Shown here: positions 1-12,099 of the stretch, in pieces
Position numbering within the stretch: position 1 is the first letter of the stretch
Layout of the letters: every line of letters begins with the position of its first letter
Source of the DNA: Closterium sp. Naga37s-1
Lineage: Eukaryota; Streptophyta; Zygnematophyceae; Desmidiales; Closteriaceae
Length of the DNA stretch: 64,000 bases
Reading direction: 5' to 3'
Assembly (NCBI GenBank): GCA_947471745.1
Contig: CANJKZ010000142.1
Span: 1,364,001 to 1,428,000 of the forward strand
Translations under genes and position numbers: made by a program
The notes under the pieces: model-generated
Told to the model about the DNA's origin: nothing
Seen by the model: the letters and a program-made list of their open reading frames with translations, nothing else
Database searches by the model: none

Positions 1-3000
1 GCAACGGCAAGGGCAAGGGGGGCAAGGGTGGTGGAGGGGATGGTGGGGGCGGCGGTGGAGGTGGTGGAGGAGGCGGAGGGGGTGGCGGTGGAGGTGGGGG
101 TGGTGGCGGGAGTGGGGGCGTCGGTGGCGGCGGTGGGGGTGGTGGAGGCAGCGGCAGCGGCAGTGGAGGCAGCGGCAGCGGAGGTGGAGGTGGCGGCGGC
201 GGTGGTGCTGGTCGAGGTGGAGCCGCACAGCGTGGAGGCTTTGGTGGTAGCCAGCGCCAGCAGCAGCCGCGTTCTCGTGAGACCCCGTCGCCCCAACAGC
301 TTCGTGAGTGGTACGCTGGGCGTGGGAGGTCTGGGGGTGCTGGTCCCTGTACTTCGTTCTTCGCACCGGCGGGCGCCGTGGGGAGACGTGCGGACTGCCC
401 CACACTTCGCAGTGCTGCTTCGGTCGCCTGACTGACGCCTGGCGCGCCCAGTTTCCTGACGCCGTTGAGCTCCCTCGCTGGGGTGATCTGCTTAAGCAGA
501 ATGTTGCTATCTTTGATCGTGATTTCGATGCTATCCTTGCTGCCATGTATGCTGTGACTGATAGTGCTGAGGGTGACTGTTACCTGTGTGTTCCGCCCGA
601 CCCGGGCATTGAGGCTACTGCTCTAGGTGCTAGAGAGTCTGCTGCTCCAGGTGCTAGTGAGTCTGCTGCTCCAGGTGCTAGTGAGTCTGCTGCTCCAGGT
701 GCTGGTGAGTCTTCTCTCTCTGGTACTGCACCTACTGAGGCCTTGCACACCTTCACACTTGACTCAGGTGCTTCGCGCTCCTTCTTTCGCGACAGCACCA
801 GACTCACGCCGCTCAGTCGGCCGGTTGCAGTCTCCCTGGCTGACCCCTCTAGGGGCCCAGTCCTTGCGCACTCCTCCATGGTTCTACCGTGTCCTGCGGC
901 CCCGTCAGGCTTACTGTCGGGACTCCACCTCCCCTCGTTCTCTACGAACTTGGTGAGTGGAGCTGACCTCTAGGACGTGTGGGTTGACCAGTTCACCCCT
1001 GGAGGTCAGCGCGTGACCCACTGCACTTGCTCTAGGACGGGCCGCCACCTGGCCACGTTCACCCGTCGGCCTGGATCGAGCCTGTACACACTGACTGCTG
1101 CGTCTCCTCCGGTTACTGCGTCTGGTCAGGTAGCCGCGTCTGGTCAAGTGTTTGCTGCCGCGTCCAGGTCTAGTCCGGCGTCTGCTCCCTCCTCGTGTCG
1201 ACCTCCGTCACACGAGACTCTCCTTTGGCACCACCGCCTTGGTCACCCCTCCCTGCCTCGTCTTCGAGGTATGGCCTCCCGTACCCTTGTCTCTCGTCTC
1301 CCCAGGTCCCTCCCTCCCCTTCCTCCGCCTGCCCCTACCTGCGTTCCTTGCGTCGAGGGTCAGCAGCGCGCCGCTCCTCACTCCTCCGAGTTCCCTGCGA
1401 CAGAGGCTCCCCTGCAGACTCTCCACATGGACGTGTGGGGCCCAGCCCGCGTCCGTGGACAGGGTCACGAGTGTTACTTCCTGCTGGTCGTTGACGACTA
1501 CTCGCGTTACACCACAGTCTTCCCCTTGCGCCGCAAGGGTGAGGTCACTGATGTGTTGATCGACTGGATCCGCGCTGCCCGTCTCCAGCTCAGAGAGAGT
1601 TTCGGCCCGGACCTTCCTGTTCTTCGTCTGCACTCAGATAGAGGTGGTGAGTTTTCCTCTGACCTTCTGAGGGCTTTCTGTCGTGCGGAGGGCATCCGCC
1701 AGACGTTCACGCTTCGGCCTCCCCACGGCAAAATGGAATTGCTGAGCGATGCATTGGCATGGTCATGGACGTCGCTCGTACGTCCATGATCCATGCGGCT
1801 GCTCCCCATGTTCTGTGGCCGTTCGCGATTCAGTACGCTGCGCATCAGCTCAACCTTCAGCCTCGTGTCTCCTTGCCGGAGACCACACCTACTCTGCGGT
1901 GGACGGGGAAGGTTGGCGATGCGTCTGTGTTCCGTGTCTGGGGATCTCGAGCTTTTGTCCGCGATACTTCCGTGGACAAACTGTCCTCCCGTGCTGTTCC
2001 CTGCGTCTTCCTTGGCTTCCCCCCTGACGCGCCTGGGTGGCAGTTTTACCACCCCACCTCGCGTCGTGTTCTGTCCTCTCAGGACGTCAAGTTTGATGAG
2101 TCGGTATCTTACTACCGTCTCTTTCCCTACCGCACAGCCCCTCTCCCCCCCCCGCCGCTTTTCCTGCTGGAGCTGCTGGAGGTGCTGGAGCCGCTGGTCC
2201 CGGAGGTGCTCGTACTGGAGGTACTGGAGCTTCTGGAGCTGGTGGTGCTGCAGGAGTTGGAGCTGGAGACCCTGGCATTGGGGGTACTGGTGCTGTCTCT
2301 GCTGGTTCAGGAGGCGCTGCGCGGCCGCGGCCGTACTTCGTTCCCCTCCTTCAGCAGGTTCTTGGTCTCCCGCCTTCTACTCGTCCTCCTCCTCCGTTAC
2401 TGTGTCCACAGCCTGTCCAGTCGCAGTCGCAGTTACATCCAGCCTCTCCACTGCCTGGTCCTTCTCCTTACTCTGGGCCGACTAGGGGTCTTACGGAGCG
2501 TCGTGAGCTTGAGTCTCGTCCTGTGTCGCCTGAGTCTCGTCCTGAGTCGCCTGAGTCTCGTCCTGAGTCGCCTGTTCGCGCTGTTCGCACTGGTCGTCGT
2601 GTTCCGCGTCAGCGTCCTCCTGCTGTCCCAGGCACGCACCAGATGGCGCTTCGTCCTTCCACTGCTCCATAGCGTGTCTCTCTGCCGTCTCCTCCTGCGT
2701 CCTCTCTTCTTGACGTTGCTGACTCGCTGTCAGACCTTGCTCGTGCTGCCAGTCCTACTGTCACGCGTCTTCTCGCTACTGTTGTCACTGACCCTTCGTT
2801 TGAGTCCACTGCTGCGTCTGCCCTAGTTGCTGAGATTGTTGACTTTGCTGCCGCCTGTCGTCTAGACTACGCTGCTAGTCTTGTTGCTGAGTCTGACTCT
2901 GTCTGTCCTCTGTCCGTCGGGGGTGAGTGTGCTCTTGGCACGGACGTCCTTGAGGACAGACAGGAGGAGTTTGAGTGCTTTGCAGCTGCTATACCTCATC

Positions 3001-4628
3001 TTGTGTCCATGCTGATTGCACTTGAGGGAGACCCGGATGCACCAGACATCCCGACCCCGCGCTCTTACGCAGAGGCGATAGAGGGTCCCTACTCCTCTCA
3101 GTGGCAGACAGCCATATACGCAGACATGGCTTCCTGGAAGTCCACAGGCACTTACACCGACGCAGTTCCCCCTCCTGGGGCGAACATAGTCGATGGCATG
3201 TGGATTTTCAGGGTGAAGCGACCGCCGGGTTCTCCGCCTGTCTTCAAGGCGCGTTACGTTGCACGTGGCTTCAGTCAGCGACAGGGAGTTGACTTCTTCC
3301 AGACCTTCTCCCCTACCCCGAAGATGACCACTCTTCGGGTGCTGCTGCACGTCGCCGCTCAGCATGACTACGAGCTTCACTCTCTTGACTTCAGCACAGC
3401 TCTCTTACAGGGCAGCCTGCACGAGGAGATCTGGCTGCGCCGCCCACCTGGCTTCACTGGGTCGTTTCCTGCAGGTACCTAGTGGAGCTTCCGGTGGCCA
3501 GTCTACGGTCTCCGCCAGGCGCCTCGCGAGTGGCACGGCACACTGAGGACGACGCTTGCGGCTCTTGGGTTTGCTTCTTCGACTGCTGTCCCGTCGCTGT
3601 TTCTACGCACCGACACTTCGCTGTCGCCGTTCTACATCCTCGTGTACGTCAACGACTTGGTCTTTGTCACTGCTGTCACCGAGGGACTGGCCCTTGTGAA
3701 GTCGGAGCTGCAGAAGAGACACACGTGCACAGACCTGGGTGAGCTGCGCAGCTATCTTGGCTTGCAGATCACCCGGGACAGAGCACGGCGCACCATTACC
3801 TTGACTCAGTCACACATGGTGCAGCAGGTCCTTCAGCGCTTCCGCTTCGAGTACTCCTCGCCACAGTCCACTCCTCTGCCTACCGGTCACTCGCTCTCAG
3901 CTCTGCCTTCGGATGAGTCCGTAGAGCCGAGTGGCCCGTATCCAGAGCTTGTGGGCTGCCTCATGTACCTGATGACCTGCACTCGACCTGACCTAGCCTA
4001 CCCTCTTAGCATCCTGGCTCGTTACGTTGCGCCCGGGAGACACCGACCAGAGCACTGGAAGGCCGCTAAGAGGGTGATGCGCTACTTGTGCAGTACGTCG
4101 GGCATGGGGCTCGTGCTTGGAGGTCGGGCTCCAGTTGTCCTCACTGGTCAAGCAGACGCTTCTTGGGTTGACGACTTGGCTACGCAGCGGTCGTCACAGG
4201 GTTACACCTTCAGCCTTGGCTCCGGCTCTGTCTCTTGGCGGTCTACCCGCTCGTCTTCTGTTCTCAGCTCCAGTTGTGAGGCTGAGATCTACGCAGGGGC
4301 CATGGCTGCACAGGAGTTACGCTGGCTCACCTACCTGCTGACCAACTTGGGAGAGCCGCCTCGTTCTCCTCCAGTTCTGTACGTCGACAACAAGGCCATG
4401 ATTGCCTTGTGTCGGGAGCACAGACTGGAGCACAGAACGAAGCACATCGCTCTGCGCTACTTCCTTGCTCGAGAGTTGCAGCAGCGTGGTCAGCTTCGTC
4501 TTGTCTACGTGGCCTCTCTGGCCAACACAGCTGATGTCTTCACCAAGGCACTTCAGCCTTGTGATCATTAGCGTTTCTGTACTGTTCTAGGCCTTGTGCC
4601 TACTTGGCCTCACTTACTCACTTCTTGA
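1..4628 (+). pseudogene. E1 gag-pol pseudogene
   Basis: Copia polyprotein remnant. Visible parts are a Gly-rich tract (about 1-220), the PSPQQLREWY motif with a zinc knuckle (about 290-430), a protease DSGAS motif (near 760), the integrase HHRLGHP zinc region (about 1225) and core (DVWGP near 1430, SDRGGEF near 1640), RT with KARYVARGF (near 3245), and RNase H (about 4150-4480). Damage: a 1-base loss near 355, TAG at 971-973, a 1-base loss near 1710-1735, a deleted linker with frame change near 2160, TAG at 2670-2672, TAG at 3480-3482 and TAG at 4569-4571. All four TAG codons stand where related copies have CAG. The RT active site reads YVND instead of YVDD (near 3648), so the enzyme would be dead even without the stops. 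The natural end would be TGA at 4626-4628. Confidence 0.9.
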
Positions 4629-4842
4629 CTTTGTTTGTACTGTGATTTATATACTTATACCTGCATGCTTTCACTTGCTAGGTTTGACCACTGTACTGCT
4701 TGTTCTGCTTTATATAACTCTGCATGTGAACTGGCCTTGTGGCCATTTGCTTGTGCTCAGAATGCGTGGTGACGTTGTGATCCACCCTGAGCTTGACCTT
4801 GTCTCGTTCACTTGATTGTCCCCCACTTTGCCTATGGGGGTG

Positions 4843-4974
4843 TGTCAGAACTATGCTTATATGTTCTAGGCTGTAGCGGGGCACTCCTTGTGGGGTACAG
4901 CCCAAGTTAGGTTTTGCATATACAAACCTTGTACTGCCCTCTTTCTAGTCATTTTTCACTTCACATTTCTGACA
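4843..4974 (+). repeat. E1 3' LTR
   Basis: A 132-bp LTR starting TGTCAGAAC and ending TTCTGACA. It carries the block shared by LTRs in this window (GGCTGTAGCGGGGCACTC, then TTAGGTTTTGC). Directly upstream is a CCCCCA...TGGGGG inverted repeat ending at the expected polypurine-tract position. Confidence 0.88.
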
Positions 4975-5690
4975 GAAATTTCAGTGATGCCGCGCCCCAC
5001 TGATTCCTGAGTCGCGAACCCAGAAAAGCAACCTGCAGGTAGGTTCAGGAAAGTGACTCTCTCGTAAGCCCTAAAAAACATCCCACCCCCACCTCACACA
5101 TTTTGGGATGGAGAACACATCGCGGAAAAGGGAATCTGCGTTTTTTTATGCGCGAAGGTTTTTCTGCAAAAATGTTGCGGTTATGTCGCGAGGAGTGTCC
5201 AAAAACCACCTACCCGCAAAAGTGACTTACCGCATACCAATTGCGAAACCGAATACCAGTGATCCAATGTCACGGAAATGTTGCAACACCATTAACACCG
5301 CCCAAGGTCGCGTCGCACCCAACTGTTCCTCGATAAGACATGCGCCTCGGCGTTAACCCCAAACCGCATACTCGACATTGTATCATTCGCTTCAACGAGA
5401 ACGGCATACACAGCAGAACACGCCAAACATCTTCAACGAAGAAGGAACTTGGACACTACACACACTGATTCGCAAAGCTCAAAGCGTCTTCAAATTCAAC
5501 AACTTCCAAATACGCAAAATTATAATACAAAAAACGGAACTTAAGCAACACACACCCCAAAGCGCATACCCCGTGGATACCTCACACCTTAGACCATCAA
5601 CTGAAAACGCCCTACAGAAACCAATACTACGAAACCTCAAACCACCCACCAAGATAACAATCAGCAGCAGATCACCAACCACTACAATGG
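4975..5690. other. AT-rich stretch without a recognisable gene
   Basis: Only short open frames with no family resemblance are seen. The short motif ACCGCATAC occurs near 5230 and 5356, and TTGCGGTT near 5178. The same motif in the opposite orientation is common near 31.2-32.7 kb, so this may be the subterminal region of an old DNA transposon. No terminal inverted repeat was identified. Confidence 0.4.
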
Positions 5691-5692
5691 GC

Positions 5693-6285
5693 TCACATTA
5701 GAGCATACATTTCGCCAACGAAACGCCTAACGATGCCCCTGCTTAAAACCTTGTCAGGCGTCACGACGCTGCGGGAACTCTTCAGCGGGGTCCTACGTAA
5801 ACGGCTTATCACCTCCTGGTTCAGCGCCCCAACTTCCGCAGGCACAGCCGAAGGGGGTATGCCGAGCGCATCGGCTTGGCGTGTGTACGCATGAGTGACA
5901 GAATGTATCACGCGCCTCCGGCTACGTGGATCGCGCATCAGTGGGCCTTCAGGTATGCACATTTCCCCTCCACCGCCACTAGAGCCGCTAGAAACTTGCT
6001 CAAACTCGATACCCGCTTCCTCTAACAGGGTCTCGTCGCAGTCCACATATTCACATGCGGTCATAAAAGTACCGAGCTCGATCTTGAAGTCCTCGATCAA
6101 CACCTGTAAATCAACTGTGGTCGACACCAACGGCTCGTACATCCCCGCTGCAAATGTGCCGTGCAGGTGTCCCATACAGGGAGTCCACGTGTCTGGAACA
6201 CATCCAGCACGCCACCAGCTTCGCTGCATGGTCGCACTTGAAACATGCTGCCATGCCTCTCCAATCCAGCATAGCATGTCGTAGT
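5693..6285 (-). pseudogene. Tigger/pogo-like transposase relic, C-terminal part
   Basis: The minus-strand frame begins with MLCWIGEAWQHVSSATMQ and continues with an acidic, Gly/Ser-containing tail. In pogo/Tigger (DDE_1) transposases, a helix of the type 'ai.wI..AW..Vs..TI..CW' follows the third catalytic region, and this fits that place. It is the downstream half of the relic at 13063-13975, separated from it by copia E2. A tandem copy of about 19 bases (CCAATCCAGCATAGCATGT) lies on both sides of the insertion and was present before it, because the 5-bp TSD lies between the two copies; it shifts the frame. Cellular role if intact: DNA transposase. Here it is a fragment. Confidence 0.65.
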
Positions 6286-6290
6286 TATCC
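6286..6290. repeat. E2 target site duplication, left copy (TATCC)
   Basis: TATCC directly abuts the left LTR at 6291; the same five bases follow the right LTR at 13094-13098. This exact pair fixes both ends of E2. Confidence 0.93.
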
Positions 6291-6417
6291 TGTTACGTTA
6301 AAGATGAATTGATAGAAAATGTGAAGTACAACCCTAGATATAGCAAACCCTAATCATGCAAGTAGAAACGTAACACCTAGACTAACCTAAACAACACATA
6401 TAAAATATATGTTGACA
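6291..6417 (-). repeat. E2 3' LTR
   Basis: 127 bp, TGTTACG...GTTGACA on the plus strand (TGTCAAC...CGTAACA in element orientation). It lacks the 4 bases AGTA that are tandemly doubled in the other LTR. Confidence 0.9.
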
Positions 6418-6633
6418 CACCCCCATAGTCTAGGTGACGGAAGTCCTGTAGAAACAACAAGAGCAAGCAACGGTCACAAGACCAGTCTACAAGAACAAGA
6501 CAAATCTCAGGGTGGAGCTCAAAGTCACCACACACTCCGAGAGCAAGCAAGGGGCCACAAGGCCAGTCCACATGCAGGTATATAGCAAATATAAAGAGAT
6601 GCAAGAGTACAAGACATGCAGAACAAGGCATCT

Positions 6634-9167
6634 CTAAGCAAGCAAGTGAGGACGGGCAGGCACAAGGCCAAGCTGGGTGCAGAAACGCTGGTGGTCACAA
6701 GGCGGCAACGCCTTGGTGAAGATATCTGCCGTGTTTGCCTCAGAGACCACACGTCGAACGAGTGCCTGTCCACGCTGCTGCAACTCACGCAGAAGGAAGT
6801 AACGAAGCTGGATGTGCTTCGCCTTCCCAACCAGTCGGGGCTCCTCACACAACAGGACAGCAGACCTGTTGTCGGCGAACAAGACTGGGGGAGAGCGAGG
6901 CCGCTCACCAAGGTCGGTGAGAAGGAAAGACAGCCAGCGAAGCTCCTGAGCGGCCATGGCCGCAGCGTACACCTCTGCCTCACAGCTGGAACCGGCGACA
7001 GACGACGCCCGAGTCGACCGCCACGAAACAGCACCTGCCCCGAGGCTAAAGGAGTACCCCTGTGTAGACCGACGCGTCTCCGCGTCGTCGGCCCACGACG
7101 AGTCCGAGTAACCTGTGAGTGTAACTGGCTGCTTCCCTCCAAGGACAAGTCCCATGCCGGATGTACTCGCCACATACTTCGCCACCCTCTTAGCAGCGTA
7201 CCAGTGGGAAGGTCGGTGTCTCCCAGGCGCAACAAAGCGCGCAAGGACGCTAAGAGGGTAAGCTAGGTCTGGGCGAGTACAGGTCATCAGGTACATGAGA
7301 CAACCCACCAGCTCAGGATATGGACCACTGGACTCAAATGACTCGTCCGAATGTGGAGCCGTGAGCCCATGATCCACACCAAGAGGGGTGAGCTGTACCT
7401 TGGAGAACGGGAAGCGAAACCGCGTGAGGATCAGCTCGACCATATGCGACTGAGTCAGCGTAATGGTGCGAGCTGCCTTGTCCCTGGTGATTTGCAGGCC
7501 AAGGTAGTGCTGCAGCTCACCAAGGTCAGTGCAAGTGTGTCTCCTCTGCAGTTCCTCCTTCACGGAGGCCAGCGCGCGTCGGTCGGGAGTGGCGAACACT
7601 AGGTCGTCGACGTAGACCAGGACAAAGAACGGGGTCGAGCCACGGCGAACGAACAGTGACGGGTCAGCAGACGACGGAAAGAAGTCAAGAGCTGCAAGGG
7701 TCGAGCGAAGTGTGTCGTGCCACTCACGTGGGGCCTGACGCAGGCCGTAGACTGGTCGACGCAGCTGCCACTGGGTCCCAGGTGGGAAAGAGCCAGTGAA
7801 GCCAGGCGGGCGACGCAGCCAGATCTGCTCGTGCAGGCTCCCCTGAAGGAACGCGGTGGAAAAGTCCAAGGAGTGCAACTCGTAGTCGCGCTGGGCTGCA
7901 ATATGCAGCAACACCCGAAGAGTACTCATCTTCGGGGTGGGAGCGAAGGTCTGGAAGAAGTCCACCCCCTCTCGCTGACTGAAGCCTCTCGCAACATAGC
8001 GTGCCTTGAACACAGGTGGTGATCCAGGCGGCCGCTTCACCTTGTAGAGCCATCGGCCACTGACGACATTCGTCCCAAGTGGTGGGACTGCGTCGACGTA
8101 AGTGCCTGTGGACCTATAAGATGCCATCTCTGCCTCCTCAGCTGCTATCCAGTACGAAGCCCAGGGTCCCGAGACCGCCTCGGCGTGAGTGCGAGGGATC
8201 GGGATGTCAAGGGCGTCTGGATCCCCCTCAGGGGCAAGCAGCATGGCGCAGAGATGAGGAACAGCGGCCGCAAGAAAACCAAGCTCGAACTGCCTGCCCT
8301 CTACGACCTCCAGGGGAAAGACAGGAGCACCCCCAGAGGACGGAGAACGTGCAGGGCCACTCACCAAGTGAGCGGCGTAGTCAAGGCGGTGGGAAGAGGC
8401 AAAGCCAGAGACAGTGGTAACAAGTGCTGAGACAGACGACAGAGGTGCAGTCGGGTGAGTGACCAACGCGGACAAAACACGGGAGACGACAGGACGGGAG
8501 GCACGGAGGTAGTCGGACAACGGGTCGTGAAGCACAGTGAGAGACGACTCAGGGGGCTGTGGAAGGACAGGAGGAGGTGGAACACGAGAGCGGAGAACAA
8601 GGTGAAACGGACCGTCTGCACGGTAACGGGACCGACGGGGCTGTGGAGACACAGCACGACTGAGGGGAGGACGACGAGTCCACTGGGAGGAGGAAAGGGA
8701 CTCAACTGGTGGAACAGGAGGGGACGACAGGGGACCACGAACAAAGCGTGCAGGTGCTGGGTCAGGGAGGTCGCGTAGTCGCAGTCGCTGCTGCTCCGCC
8801 TCCTCTGGCGTCTGCTGCGACGGTACCGGCCCCTGCTGCTGCTCCTGTGGCTCCGCCTCTGCCCTCTCCTGCTGCGGCTGCAGCTGTACCCGCTGCTGCG
8901 ACCGGGACTCCTGCGCTACCCTCTCCTGCTGCTGTCGTGACTCCTCCTCTACTCTCTCCTGGTGCGGCCGTGACTGCTCCTCTACTCTCTCCTGCTGTGT
9001 CTGTAACTGCACCTGCTGCTGCGGGCGGGACTCCTGCTCTACCCTCTCCTGGTGCGGCCGTGACTCCTCCTCTACCCTCTCCTGCTGCGGCTGCAGCTGC
9101 ACCCGCTGCTGCGACCGGGACTCCTGCGCTACCCTCTCGTGCTGCTGCTGTGACTCCTCCTCTACTC

Positions 9168-9211
<44 letters not shown>

Positions 9212-11595
9212 GCCCTCTCAAATCGCTCACGCTCCTCCCTCTCCAACCGGAGGAGACGCTGCTCACGGGTCAGGAAACGTACAGTGCGCGGTGTAGGCGC
9301 CACAGTGCCAGTGCCTCCAGCTCCAGCACCCCCAGAACCAGCACCTCCACCACCGACACCCCCGGGGCCTCCAGTACCTCCCGCAGGAACACCCCCAGGC
9401 TCCGCAGCAACCGACCGCAGAGAAGAAGGAGGAGGAAACTGCGGGACGGACGGGAAGCTAGGGGGTGAGGCAGGGCGAGGCCGCCGAGTCGAGGCTGCCG
9501 TGTCCTCCACAGGAGTGACCTCCACGCCCACAACCCCTGCACCCCCAGAGCCGACACCACCAGCTCCTGCAGCCCCAGTACCCTCACCCTCCGCAACTGC
9601 ACCTCCCGCACCCCCAGACACGACAGGGACTGGACGCTGCGGGGGGGAAGACTGCGGAGTGACGTGCAACACACCTGACGGGGCAGGACGCGAAGGGGGG
9701 GGGGCTACCGGGGCGACTGGTGGGGGCTCAAGGGTGAGGAACAGCGGGGGGGAAAAGGCCTGAGTACCTCGGTGGGGGCGACTCCTGTAGTAGCAGACAG
9801 ACTCGTCGAACGTGACGTCCTGCGAAGCGAAGAACTGGTAGGTGACCGGGTCGTAGAACACCCAGCCGGAGGCGTCCAAAGGGAAGCCAAGAAAGACGCA
9901 GGCACGAGTGCGCGGAGACAACTTGTTCGCGCCAGGGGCGCGAACGTGAGCCAGACAACCCCAGACGCGGAAGTCAGCTGCTACGCCCGGAGAACCTGTC
10001 CAAAGGGAGACCGGCGTCACCCTTGGCCGTGCGTCACTGGGCCACAGGTTCAGCTGGTGCGCGGCGTAGCGGACTGCCTGGGGCCACAAGAACTGGGGGG
10101 CACCGGCATGGCACATGGAGGTCCGGGCAACCTCCATGACCAGGCCGATGCGTTGCTCGGCTACCCCGTTCTGCTGCGGTGATGCTGGTAGCGTGTAAGA
10201 CTGGATGATCCCCCGACCCTGACAGAACGTCTCCAGGCGAGTGGAAGAAAACTCACCACCACGGTCCGAGTGTAGGCGAAGCCCACACAGGCCCTGGGCG
10301 CCACCCCACGCTAGTAGCCACGGCTCGAGGACGGTAGGCACGTCGGCCTTCCGTCGCAAGGGGAAAACCGTGGTGTAGCGGGAGTAGTCGTCCACCACAA
10401 TCAGGAAGTAGCGCTCCTGACGTGGGCCAAGGACCGGAGAGGGGCCCCAGACGTCCAAGTGCAGGGTCTCGAAGGGAGCCGTGGTGGGGGGGAACGAGGA
10501 GGAGTGAGGGGCAGCGCGCTGCCGACCCTCGACGCAAGGAGTGCACAGCGGCGCAGGAGAGCGGGGAAGCGGTGCAAGCGACCCTGGGAGACCTGAGACC
10601 AGACAGTAACGTGCCATCCTACTGAGACGCGGGAACGACGGGTGACCTAGACGGTGGTGCCAGAGGACCGACGGGTGGGTGAGGGACCGACAGTCACACG
10701 ACACAGCAGCTACCTGACCTGACCTGACCTGACCCGACTCAGTGTGGTGGGACCCAGTGTGTAGTGAGTACAGACCAGATCCCGGCTCTCTGTGGAATGT
10801 GGCCAGGGGCGCCCCAGTGGCACCGACAGTGCAGGAGGCAACAGGCTCGTCCAGTGGGAAAGTAGTGACTACGCCTAGGTCGTGAAGGTGACTGACACCC
10901 ACCAAGTTCCTAGAGAACGAGGGGGTGTAGTAACCTGTAAGAAAACCTGAGGGAGCCGCCGGACACGGAAGAGTGGTGGTGCTGCTAGCAACTACACGTC
11001 CCACAGAGGGGTCAGCCAAGGCGACAGTGACTGGAGTGCGCAGTGGTGTGAGGTCGGTACAGTCGCGAAAGAAGCAGCTGGACGCTCCAGAATCTAGGGT
11101 GAAGGAAAGCTGTGCAGTCTGTGGGGTCGCACCCGAACCAGCTACAAAGGCTAGTGCTAGACTAGTGGTAGCTGCAGCTTCTACACAAAGACCCTCAGAG
11201 GCGCCGGGACTGGAAACAACACACGCACCAAGACTGGAAACACAGGTCTCTACTTGTGCAGCCGGAAAGGGTCCTAGACCAGGCAGGTGAGACTCAACTG
11301 GTGCAGTAGTGCGCTGGCGAAGGCGCGAAGGCCAGTGCGGTGTAATAGCGTGAGGACCAAAACGCTCACGGTGGAGGTCGTCGAGTCGACGGTAGCAGCT
11401 GGACGCAGTGTGGTCAGGACTCCAGCAGGTAGTGCCAGCACCAGGGCCTGTCAGGGCCCGGTACCCGCAGGGGCCGACGTCTCGCCCACTGCTAGCTGAG
11501 CCACTGCTGGGGGCGCCACACTTTGGACCCGCAGGCCCCAACTGACGGGAGTGCTGCGGCTGGCCCTGCTGCTGTAGAACCCTAGTACATTCCAT
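6634..11595 (-). CDS. E2 Pol polyprotein (protease, integrase, RT, RNase H), intact
   Basis: A 1653-residue copia polyprotein acting in cytoplasmic virus-like particles and, through integrase, in the nucleus. Zinc knuckle at C43, C57, H62, C67 (spacing 13-4-4). Aspartic protease DSGAS near residue 167. Integrase HHRLGHP near 312 followed by a CxxC, then the DDE core: D in LDVWGP near 380, D in SDRGGEF near 444, E in NGVAEQR near 477. Gln/Glu-rich repeats at about 790-935, including a pure Gln run. RT with KARYVARGFSQ near 1195 and an intact YVDD near 1327. RNase H with SDSSWADD near 1495 and SSCEAEVYAA near 1537. No stop or frameshift is seen. The first ATG follows an in-frame TAG, so the start is at the earliest possible ATG. 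Typical copia polyproteins begin with a capsid domain of about 200 residues, which is missing here. Confidence 0.92.
8800..9215 (-). repeat. Gln/Glu-rich coding minisatellite with CAG run
   Basis: Tandem 30-50 base units coding for QERVEEES-type repeats within the E2 linker between integrase and RT. They end in an uninterrupted CTG/CAG microsatellite (about 9173-9211) that codes for a run of 12 or so Gln. The stretch is in frame in the E2 ORF. Confidence 0.85.
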
Positions 11596-11599
11596 GTGA

Positions 11600-12060
11600 G
11601 CCTATGCTGCTACTGGTTCTGCTGAGGGCAGCCTAAGCTGCTGCTGGTGCGCTGGGGGCAGCCTGTGCTGCTTCTGGTTCTGCTGAGAGGCAGCCTAGGC
11701 TGCTACTGGTTCTCCAGGGGGCAGCCAATGCTGCTGCTAGTGCGCAGGCAGTTGCCTAAGCTGCTGCTGGTGCGCTGGCGGTAGCCTAAGCTGCTGCTGG
11801 TGCGCTGGGGGCAGCCTATGCTGCTGCTGGTTCGCTGGGGGCAGCCTATGCTGTTGCTGGTTCTGCTGGTTCTGCTGGTTCTGCTGGTTCTGCTGGTTCT
11901 GCTGGTTCTGCTGGTTCTGCTGGTTCTGCTGGTTCTGCTGGTTCTGCTGGTTCTGCTGGTTCTGCTGGTTCTGCTGGGGGCAGCCTACGTTGCTGCTGGT
12001 GCGCTGGGGGCAGCCTATGCTGCTGCTGGTGTAGCTGGCGGCAGTGTAATCGGCTGGGGC
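11600..12060. repeat. Minisatellite with about 14 copies of a 9-bp unit
   Basis: Degenerate units of the type GCTGCTGGTGCGCTGGGGGC surround a clean array of the 9-mer TTCTGCTGG between about 11847 and 11976. Read on the minus strand the array would code for repeated Gln-Gln-Asn, but an in-frame TAG separates it from the E2 ORF. It occupies the place where gag would be expected. Confidence 0.85.
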
Positions 12061-12099
12061 TACTGACGGCGGGTGTGGTAGGTCGTGGGGAGGCAGGTT

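Larger units (their letters stand above)
1..4974 (+). mobile_element. Copia element E1, 3' part, decayed
   Basis: The 3' portion of a Ty1/copia LTR retrotransposon whose 5' LTR and gag start lie left of the window. Order seen: Gly-rich Gag tail, zinc knuckle, protease, integrase, Gly/Ala-rich linker, reverse transcriptase, RNase H, 3' UTR, 3' LTR. The order integrase before reverse transcriptase is diagnostic of copia. The element is broken by several stops and frameshifts, so it is a dead copy. The 5-bp target duplication cannot be checked because the left end is missing; GAAAT at 4975-4979 would be its right copy. Confidence 0.93.

Noticed and set aside
11800..12066. Plus-strand Leu/Val repeat protein
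   Set aside because: It is the antisense reading of the 9-bp array in the E2 leader.
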